A stretch of 44,496 nucleotides of DNA from Spirochaetales bacterium Spiro_07. Its GTDB lineage: Bacteria; Spirochaetota; Spirochaetia; Treponematales; Treponemataceae. The stretch covers positions 1 to 44,496 of the forward strand of contig LVBI01000031.1 of NCBI GenBank assembly GCA_001603145.1, in the 5' to 3' direction. Numbering within the stretch: position 1 is the first letter of the stretch; the number at the start of each line of letters is the position of its first letter. The translations under genes were made by a program, and so were the position numbers. The notes under the pieces were generated by a model. It saw nothing but the letters and a program-made list of their open reading frames with translations, was not told the DNA's origin and made no database searches. This document shows, one piece after another, positions 38,749-44,496 of this stretch.

Positions 38749-39886
38749 AAAATATTGTGCAGTTTTTACAGGCGGAGGAACGGGCGGTCACATTTACCCC
38801 GGCCTTGCTGTTGTAGACGAGCTTAAAGCAAAGCATGAATGCACTGTTTACTGGCTCGGCTCTTCAAGAGGAATGGACAGGCAGCTTGTAGAAAAGAGCG
38901 GCTCATGCGATAAGTTTGTGGGCATTCCGTCGGGCAAGCTTCGCCGTTATTTTTCGCTTAAAACTGTTACTGACATGTTCCGCATCGTTGCGGGCTGCAT
39001 CAAGGCTTTTTTTGTGCTTTTAAGGCTCAAGCCCGATTTTGTGTTTTCAAAAGGCGGGTTCGTCAGCGTGCCGCCGTGCTTTGCGGCAAAGCTGCTCGGC
39101 ATTCCGGTTTATACGCACGAATGTGATTTTTCTCCGGGGCTTGCCACGCGGCTCAACACAAGATGCGCGAAACGCATTTTTGTTTCTTACGCCGATACGA
39201 TGAAGTTTTTCGCTGAATCAAAGCGTAGTTCTATAACGGTGACTGGAAACCCTGTGCGGCCGGTCTTTTATCAGGCTGATGCATCAATCGGTGCAAAATT
39301 CTTGGGCTTTTCTGAAACTAAAAAACCTGCAAAGCCGGTGCTTCTGGTGCTTGGCGGTTCTGGCGGTGCAAAGCAGATAAACGAGCTTGTCTGGCAGAAC
39401 CTTGAATTTTTGTGCAGTCATTTTATTGTTGTGCATCAGATTGGCGCGTCTCAAAAAGTTGAAGCATTCTCTGCCGATGTGCAGAAGCTTATAGACGAAA
39501 AGCTTTACATGCCGTTTCAGTTCATATACCAGGAAATGCCGCATGTGCTTGCGTTTGCAGACGCAGTCTTTTCGCGTTCAGGTGCAAACACGCTTTGGGA
39601 AGCTGCCGTGCTTAAAAAGCCGCTGCTTCTTCTGCCGCTTGAAGGCTCCGGCACGCGCGGCGACCAGGTTGAGAACGCTGATTATTTCGTCAAGCAGAAT
39701 GCGGCTTGCCGCCTTATATTGAAAGACAAAGATGCTTCGGAAGCACTCAAAGAAGCTGTTCTTCCGTTTGAAGATAAATCTTTCCGCGAAAAGCTTAGCG
39801 CGAACGTGCTTGCGGTTTTGCCTGAAGTGCCGCCTGCTGAATCAATTGCGCAGCTGCTTGTAAGCGAAAACTGGGGTAACGTATGA
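38732..39886 (+). CDS. murG: UDP-N-acetylglucosamine transferase MurG
   Basis: A protein of 384 aa. It adds GlcNAc to undecaprenyl-PP-MurNAc-pentapeptide (lipid I to lipid II) on the cytoplasmic face. Visible: FTGGGTGGHIYPGLAV, FSKGGFVSVPP, HECDFSPGLATRLN, the sugar-nucleotide-binding VLGGSGGAKQIN, SRSGANTLWEAAVLKKPLLL and GDQVENADYF. ATG 38732 gives the normal N-terminus; earlier in-frame starts run far into the ankyrin gene. Its stop overlaps the cvpA start in an ATGA junction. Operon order: ankyrin, murG, cvpA, clamp loader, kinase, regulator. Confidence 0.96.
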   Translation: MEKQTKKYCAVFTGGGTGGHIYPGLAVVDELKAKHECTVYWLGSSRGMDRQLVEKSGSCDKFVGIPSGKLRRYFSLKTVTDMFRIVAGCIKAFFVLLRLKPDFVFSKGGFVSVPPCFAAKLLGIPVYTHECDFSPGLATRLNTRCAKRIFVSYADTMKFFAESKRSSITVTGNPVRPVFYQADASIGAKFLGFSETKKPAKPVLLVLGGSGGAKQINELVWQNLEFLCSHFIVVHQIGASQKVEAFSADVQKLIDEKLYMPFQFIYQEMPHVLAFADAVFSRSGANTLWEAAVLKKPLLLLPLEGSGTRGDQVENADYFVKQNAACRLILKDKDASEALKEAVLPFEDKSFREKLSANVLAVLPEVPPAESIAQLLVSENWGNV

Positions 39887-40386
39887 CTATGCCTATAATA
39901 GATATAATTTTTTGGATTATCATTTTAATTACCTCGATTCACGGCGCGACCAGAGGCTTTTTGGATGAGTTTTTCTCAAAGCTTGCAGTTATTGCCGGAA
40001 TCTTTTTCGGGCTTGTGCTCAACAAGTTTCTTGTGCCTTACTTGCCAAAGCTCGGCAATCTGATTCTGCTTACACGTATTCTTGCGTTTCTGATTCTGTT
40101 CATCGTTGTGTATATTTCTGTCAGATTGGTGCAGAAAATTGTCGGTTTTGCCTTTCAGGGCGACATAATGAAGGGGCTTGATAAGTCGCTCGGCTTTTTC
40201 CTCGGAATTGCGGAAGGTTTCCTCGTTGTAGGGCTTATTCTTTTCTTGCTTCATTCGCAGCGTTTCTTTGATATTCAGCCTGTGCTCGGCAACAGCTTTT
40301 TTGAAAGGCTGATTGCACCGCTTTTTGTGACTGCGCCTGAAGTTGTGCCAAAGACTATTCAATTTCAAGGAAGTACTCATGTTTGA
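39883..40386 (+). CDS. cvpA: CvpA-family membrane protein
   Basis: A protein of 167 aa with four transmembrane helices (about 5-20, 26-48, 60-84, 104-128). It has the family opening IDIIFWIIILITSIHGATRG and the FFSKL region. CvpA proteins are linked to colicin V export, envelope stress and purine balance in other bacteria; the molecular role is unsettled. Translation is coupled to murG (4-nt overlap), and its end overlaps the next gene by 8 nt. Confidence 0.85.
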   Translation: MTMPIIDIIFWIIILITSIHGATRGFLDEFFSKLAVIAGIFFGLVLNKFLVPYLPKLGNLILLTRILAFLILFIVVYISVRLVQKIVGFAFQGDIMKGLDKSLGFFLGIAEGFLVVGLILFLLHSQRFFDIQPVLGNSFFERLIAPLFVTAPEVVPKTIQFQGSTHV

Positions 40387-41644
40387 CAATGTATTGAACC
40401 AAAATGTGACAAGCCTTCTTATTGAAGAAATTCAGAAAAACACATTGCCGCAAGCTCTGCTTTTTGCCGGTCCTGCCGGTTCGGGCAAGCTGACATGCGC
40501 GATAGAACTTGCGCGCGTAATTTCTTGTCAGGGCAACGGTCTTGGAGAAACAGGCAACTGGACTTGTGCATGCATCTCATGCCTCAAGCACAAGGCTCTT
40601 AACCATTCAAGCCTGATGATTGTCGGTTCGCGCGAATGTACGCTTGAAATTGAAGCCGCGCGCAAGACGTTCCTTCATGCTGTTGAAGCTTCTTCACCGT
40701 ATATTCAGGCTGTGCGCTATCTGTTCGTAAGGTCTGTGCGCAAGCTGACGCTGCGCTTTAACCCTGTGCTCTGGGAAGGTGACGAGAAGCTTTCAAAAAT
40801 GGCGCCTATTGTGCAGAACATTGATGAGCTTATGGAAGAGATTGACCCGCTCAGAACGCTGCCGCCTTTTGAAGAAGTCAAAAAAATTGCAGACTGCATA
40901 GTAACAGCATGCCAGAAGCTTGAAAACCTCTTTTTATATGATTCGATTCCTGTGGCGCAGATAAGGCGCGCGTCTGCATGGGCGCATCTTACAACTTCAG
41001 ACGGAAGCAAGAAAGTGCTTATCATAGAAAATGCAGACCGTATGCAGGATTCTGTGCGCAACGCGCTTCTTAAGATTCTTGAAGAGCCGCCGCAGAATGT
41101 GCTTTTTATCTTGACCACAAGCAGGCGCGCCGCAGTAATGCCGACAATTCTTTCGCGTGTAAGAACTTACGCTTTTGTTGATAGAACGCCAGAGCAGCAG
41201 CGCGAAGTGATTTCGCGCGTCTTTCATGAAGAAACTTCGTTCGATTCAGTTTCTGCTTATCTTGAGTCTTTCTTGCCAGTTTCGCGCGAGAAGCTTTCAA
41301 TGCTTGCTTGCTCGTTCCTGCTTACGGTGCAGAACATGCCGCCGCTTGTAAGGCGCATAATAATGCAGAAATTCAACCCGCGCGACCAGATTCCGCTTGA
41401 AATGATTATAAGCGAGGCGCACAATTTTGAGCCGCGCATATTGTTTTCGCTTTTCATGAAAGAGATTCTCGACATTCTGCGCATAGCCATTCTTGAGAAA
41501 GGCATCTCTTCGCAAGAGCAAAAAGCCGCTTTTTCTTGGATTAGCGTGGTGCGGACAGTAAGCGAGAACGTTTCGATGTACAACCAGAGCACGGCGAGCG
41601 CACTGGAATTTCTTTCAGCTGAGCTGTCAAAGGCTGGTTCTTAA
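40379..41644 (+). CDS. holB: DNA polymerase III clamp-loader subunit, delta-prime type
   Basis: A protein of 421 aa. It has an AAA+ fold with P-loop GPAGSGKLT, zinc-binding cysteines CACISCLKHKA, sensor region LLKILEEPPQNVLFILTTS and the arginine motif ILSRVRTYAF. The length and single copy fit delta-prime (HolB) better than gamma/tau, since no long C-terminus follows. About 70 residues around 105-185 look like an insertion between the zinc module and the sensor. The ATG has AAGGAA upstream and lies inside the end of cvpA. It loads the sliding clamp in replication. Confidence 0.85.
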   Translation: MFDNVLNQNVTSLLIEEIQKNTLPQALLFAGPAGSGKLTCAIELARVISCQGNGLGETGNWTCACISCLKHKALNHSSLMIVGSRECTLEIEAARKTFLHAVEASSPYIQAVRYLFVRSVRKLTLRFNPVLWEGDEKLSKMAPIVQNIDELMEEIDPLRTLPPFEEVKKIADCIVTACQKLENLFLYDSIPVAQIRRASAWAHLTTSDGSKKVLIIENADRMQDSVRNALLKILEEPPQNVLFILTTSRRAAVMPTILSRVRTYAFVDRTPEQQREVISRVFHEETSFDSVSAYLESFLPVSREKLSMLACSFLLTVQNMPPLVRRIIMQKFNPRDQIPLEMIISEAHNFEPRILFSLFMKEILDILRIAILEKGISSQEQKAAFSWISVVRTVSENVSMYNQSTASALEFLSAELSKAGS

Positions 41645-41655
41645 AAGGCTGAAAA

Positions 41656-42867
41656 ATGCGACGGTATGCAAAGCGTCTGGCACAAAAAGTTGCCAAACTT
41701 TCAAATGAACAGGTTGAATCTCTTCTTGACATGGTGCTCGAAGAAAATGAGACACTCGATGCCGTAATGGAATCTTTGAACACGGGTCTTTTGATTTGTG
41801 ACAAAGCCGGAAACCTGCTTTTGACAAACAAAACTGCCGAGCGTCTTTTGCCGTTCAACGCAACGCGCGTAAGCCTTGCAGAGCAGCGCGGCCAGACTAC
41901 GCCGGTCTGGAACATAATTGCAGATTCTGACATTAGCGCGTTTTTGCGCTCTGTCTATGAAAAGCCGAAAAACCAGACGAGCGAAGAATTTACGCTTGAG
42001 ACTGCCGGCGGCAGCGTTCGCATAATCGTTGTTACGGCGTTGCCTTTGGTGCAGAAAAAGCGTGTAACCGGCACTCTTATTCAGATTGAAGACGTGACCG
42101 ACGCAAGAAACCAGCAGACGCTTTTGCGCCGCATGGAAAGCCTTGCGAGCTTGACAAACCTTGCCGCCAGCGTTGCGCACGAAATAAAGAACCCGCTCGG
42201 CGCGATAAGCATTCATATTCAGCTTATTCAAAAGGCACTCAAGCGTGCGCGTGAAGGCGACGGAATGTTGCCCGACGAGAAATTCGTTGAAAAATACCTC
42301 GATGTTGTAAACGAAGAAATCGACAGGCTCAACCGCATAATCGTAGATTTTCTTTTTGCGGTCAGACCGATTCAGGCAAAGCTTGAGCCGGTAAACCCGA
42401 ACGAGATAATTAATTCGCTCATGGAATTTATGAAGCCTGAATTTGAAAAAGCTGACGTTGAGCTTAAGCTTGAACTGCTTGACAAGCCGCCGAACCTGAT
42501 GCTTGATGTTGCGCTTTTTAAGCAGGTAATCATGAACCTTGCGCAAAATGCCGTGGCCGCAATGAAGACAGGCGGCATTCTCGGCATAAACACGCAGATA
42601 AAGAATGACCATTTCATAATTACGGTTGCAGACACCGGCGAAGGCATGGACGAGCAGACTTGCAGCCGTATTTTTGAGCCATATTTTACTACAAAGGCGA
42701 ACGGTACGGGCTTGGGGCTTACGATGGTCTATAAGATTATAAAAGAATCAGCCGGTGAAATCGACGTAAGATCTTTTCCGGGCGAAGGCACAATTTTTAC
42801 GATTTCGTTGCCGATTCCGCAAAAAGAACGCCGCTCAATTGAATATGATGGAGATCCGCAGAAGTGA
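41656..42867 (+). CDS. Cytoplasmic histidine kinase, NtrB/AtoS type
   Basis: A protein of 403 aa. A PAS-like sensor (about 25-150) with LNTGLLICDKAGNLLL is followed by HisKA with phospho-acceptor His175 in VAHEIKNPLGAISIH, and the HATPase domain with NLAQNAVAAM (N box), DTGEGMD (G1), FEPYFTTK (F box) and GTGLGLTMVYKII (G2). No transmembrane helix, so it senses an intracellular signal through PAS. Starts 11 nt after the clamp-loader stop. Its stop overlaps the regulator start (GTGA), so kinase and regulator are made together. Confidence 0.94.
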   Translation: MRRYAKRLAQKVAKLSNEQVESLLDMVLEENETLDAVMESLNTGLLICDKAGNLLLTNKTAERLLPFNATRVSLAEQRGQTTPVWNIIADSDISAFLRSVYEKPKNQTSEEFTLETAGGSVRIIVVTALPLVQKKRVTGTLIQIEDVTDARNQQTLLRRMESLASLTNLAASVAHEIKNPLGAISIHIQLIQKALKRAREGDGMLPDEKFVEKYLDVVNEEIDRLNRIIVDFLFAVRPIQAKLEPVNPNEIINSLMEFMKPEFEKADVELKLELLDKPPNLMLDVALFKQVIMNLAQNAVAAMKTGGILGINTQIKNDHFIITVADTGEGMDEQTCSRIFEPYFTTKANGTGLGLTMVYKIIKESAGEIDVRSFPGEGTIFTISLPIPQKERRSIEYDGDPQK

Positions 42868-44231
42868 AATTTAATATTCTGATTATAGACGATGAAAAAA
42901 ATATACGGGAAGGGCTTGCGGCTGCGCTTGAAATGGACGGCTACAATGTCGTGCTTGCGCCCGACGGCGAGACAGGCTTGCAGCTTGTGGGGCGGGGCGA
43001 CATAGACCTTGTGATTACAGACTTGCGTATGCCAGGCATTTCTGGCGAAGAAGTGCTTGCCAAAGTTACTTCAGAAAGCCCCGGACTGCCTGTTATAGTC
43101 TTGACCGGCCACGGCACAATTGACAGCGCGGTTGATGCAATGCGCGCCGGTGCTTACGACTTTTTGACGAAGCCGCTCAACCTTGACAGGCTTTCGCTTA
43201 TTGTAAAGCGCGCGCTTCAAAACCGCGAACTTTCGTTGCAGCACAGGCAACTTAAAGAAGAGCTTGACTCTAACAAGTCTTTTGAATCGATTATAGGAAA
43301 AAGCGCGGAAATGCAGAAAATCTTTGAGATGGTGCGCCGCGTTGCTTCGTCAAAGGCTTCTGTGCTTATAACCGGCGAAAGCGGCGTAGGCAAAGAGCTT
43401 ATCGCCAACGCCGTGCACAACCTTTCGCCGCGCAAAGACAAGCCTCTTATAAAGGTGCATTGCGCCGCACTTTCAGAGAGCCTGCTTGAAAGCGAGCTTT
43501 TCGGCCATGAAAAGGGCGCGTTTACCGGCGCAGTTGCACGCAAGCGCGGCCGTTTTGAGCTTGCGCACGGCGGTTCTATTTTCCTTGATGAGATTGGCGA
43601 AATTGACCAGAACGTTCAGATAAAGATTTTGCGCGTCTTGCAAGACAAGCGTTTTGAGCGCGTCGGCGGCGAAGAAACTGTTGAAACCGATGTACGCGTT
43701 ATAGCCGCAACAAACCGCGACCTTGAAAAAGAAATCGCCGAAGGGCGTTTCCGCGAAGATTTGTACTACAGGCTTAACGTCGTGCACATTCATGTTCCGC
43801 CGCTCCGCGACCGCAAGGACGATATTCCGCTTATGGTCAGTGCTTTCTTGAAGGAATTTGCCAAAGAGAACGGCAAGAACATCACTTCAATTGATTCTCA
43901 CGCAAGGGCAGCGCTCTACAAATACGATTGGCCGGGCAACATCCGCCAGCTCCGCAACTGCATGGAAAGTGCCGTCGTAATGTGCGCTGGCGATACGCTC
44001 ACGCTGGACGATTTTCCGCCGACGATTTCGCAGCACAACGCACAAGATATGGTGCAGATTCCGGCCGGGCTTACGCTTGATGCCGCGGAAAAAATCTATA
44101 TAAATGAAACGCTGGCTGCGAACCGCGGCAACAAGTCTAAGACGGCAGACGTTCTCGCAATCGGCAGAAAGACGCTGCACCGAAAGCTTGCCGAAGAAGA
44201 AGGCGAAGCTTCCGCCGCCACCGAAGATTGA
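42864..44231 (+). CDS. Sigma-54-dependent response regulator, NtrC/AtoC type
   Basis: A protein of 455 aa. Receiver domain (1-120) with phospho-acceptor Asp53 in VITDLRMPG, AAA+ domain (about 140-370) with Walker A GESGVGKE (171-178), the sigma-54 contact loop GAFTGA (218-223) and Walker B FLDEIG, then a Fis-type helix-turn-helix (about 410-445, NRGNKSKTADVLAIGRKTLH). It activates sigma-54 promoters when phosphorylated by the kinase before it. The start is GTG, overlapping the kinase stop, with GGAG upstream. Targets are not visible here: I found no convincing -24/-12 sigma-54 promoter in the window. Confidence 0.95.
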   Translation: MKFNILIIDDEKNIREGLAAALEMDGYNVVLAPDGETGLQLVGRGDIDLVITDLRMPGISGEEVLAKVTSESPGLPVIVLTGHGTIDSAVDAMRAGAYDFLTKPLNLDRLSLIVKRALQNRELSLQHRQLKEELDSNKSFESIIGKSAEMQKIFEMVRRVASSKASVLITGESGVGKELIANAVHNLSPRKDKPLIKVHCAALSESLLESELFGHEKGAFTGAVARKRGRFELAHGGSIFLDEIGEIDQNVQIKILRVLQDKRFERVGGEETVETDVRVIAATNRDLEKEIAEGRFREDLYYRLNVVHIHVPPLRDRKDDIPLMVSAFLKEFAKENGKNITSIDSHARAALYKYDWPGNIRQLRNCMESAVVMCAGDTLTLDDFPPTISQHNAQDMVQIPAGLTLDAAEKIYINETLAANRGNKSKTADVLAIGRKTLHRKLAEEEGEASAATED

Positions 44232-44279
44232 GCCGGTACAGTTCCGGCTTTTACGGCTTGCTAATGGAGAAAAGTGAAA

Positions 44280-44496
44280 ATGCAAGGAACATTGAAACAA
44301 AAAATCTTTTTTGGAATAATCTTGGTTATAGATTGTGTAGCCTTGCTTCCTTCTCCGCTGATATTCATGGCTTCTATTATGAGCGCGGCAGATGCTCCGC
44401 TGAGTTTTAATCTGTTGGAGTTGCTGGTTCGGCTTTTGTGGCTGCTGTCCGCGTTTTATCCGCTTTATATTATCGGGTCTTGTTTTTTGGGATGGA
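44280..44496 (+). CDS. Membrane protein, 5' part only (runs off the window)
   Basis: An open frame of 72 codons without a stop, cut by the window end. It starts MQGTLKQKIFFGIILVIDC and has two hydrophobic segments (about 8-35 and 45-68). GGAG at 44266-44269 is the ribosome site; an in-frame GTG at 44274 is an alternative start. It begins 48 nt after the response-regulator gene on the same strand. The family cannot be told from this fragment; a sensor or methyl-accepting receptor is possible, since it begins with an anchor helix. Confidence 0.6.
   Translation, partial: MQGTLKQKIFFGIILVIDCVALLPSPLIFMASIMSAADAPLSFNLLELLVRLLWLLSAFYPLYIIGSCFLGW

Noticed and set aside
41701..42612. A 303-codon open frame antisense to the histidine kinase gene
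   Set aside because: It lies wholly opposite a kinase gene with all family motifs, shows no recognisable domain and has no ribosome site. Long antisense frames are common here because of codon bias.

Overview
The window looks like a chromosomal segment of a spirochaete, most likely a host-associated Treponema. This is inferred from protein content and gene order, not from a marker gene. The clues are the murG - cvpA - clamp-loader - NtrB/NtrC-type two-component cluster at the right end (recalled as treponemal), a signal peptidase I with a very large insertion, PEGA and LysM/M23 envelope proteins, a cytoplasmic chemotaxis-receptor signalling domain, and tRNA genes that do not encode CCA. I see no prophage, insertion sequence, transposase, CRISPR array, rRNA or replication origin. 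Intergenic DNA is instead rich in short palindromic interspersed repeats.

Layout. 1-2767 (minus): ferredoxin with its own terminator, then a membrane protein, a LysM/M23 peptidase and a PEGA protein. 2910-7374: deoC, a membrane GGDEF-EAL protein (minus), a nitroreductase and a PHP phosphoesterase, with repeat elements between the last two. 7371-11309 (minus): a secreted Ntn-type amide hydrolase followed by a LytTR regulator and a DUF3021-like membrane partner, preceded by a YD-repeat exported protein and an unrecognised membrane protein. 11406-13987 (minus): an aldehyde dehydrogenase / iron alcohol dehydrogenase operon. 14205-14664: a small protein and tRNA-Arg(UCU). 14840-18515: a complete ferric-iron-type ABC importer. 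18704-20867: two identical tRNA-Val genes and an AzgA-type purine permease. 21010-24293 (minus): an LtaS-like sulfatase coupled to an exported protein. 24532-28734: alanine racemase, a TatD-like hydrolase, an orphan HPt protein (minus) and signal peptidase I. 28866-31904: a NeuB-family synthase (minus), yebC, ruvC, tRNA-Arg(UCG) and tRNA-His (both minus). 32102-34051: a sensory-type [FeFe]-hydrogenase fused to a chemotaxis-receptor signalling domain. 34154-37663 (minus): a heterodimeric ABC exporter. 37819-44496: an ankyrin protein, murG, cvpA, a clamp-loader subunit, a histidine kinase, a sigma-54 response regulator and the start of a further membrane protein.

The genes fall into four themes: envelope building (murG, alr, M23 peptidase, LtaS-like enzyme, signal peptidase I, NeuB), signalling (GGDEF-EAL, LytTR, HPt, NtrB/NtrC-type pair, hydrogenase-receptor fusion), anaerobic redox metabolism (ferredoxin, nitroreductase, alcohol/aldehyde dehydrogenases, hydrogenase) and transport (iron importer, purine permease, ABC exporter). 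The most unusual gene is the hydrogenase-receptor fusion. Its H-cluster cysteines are kept, but the usual proton-relay cysteine is proline, which suggests a soluble hydrogen or redox receptor feeding chemotaxis.

Two DNA-level patterns stand out. Several genes without a Shine-Dalgarno sequence carry a -10 hexamer only 6-7 nt before the ATG, as expected for leaderless mRNAs. A composite palindromic element of about 120 bp occurs in two full-length copies and one short copy, and seems to serve as a bidirectional terminator.
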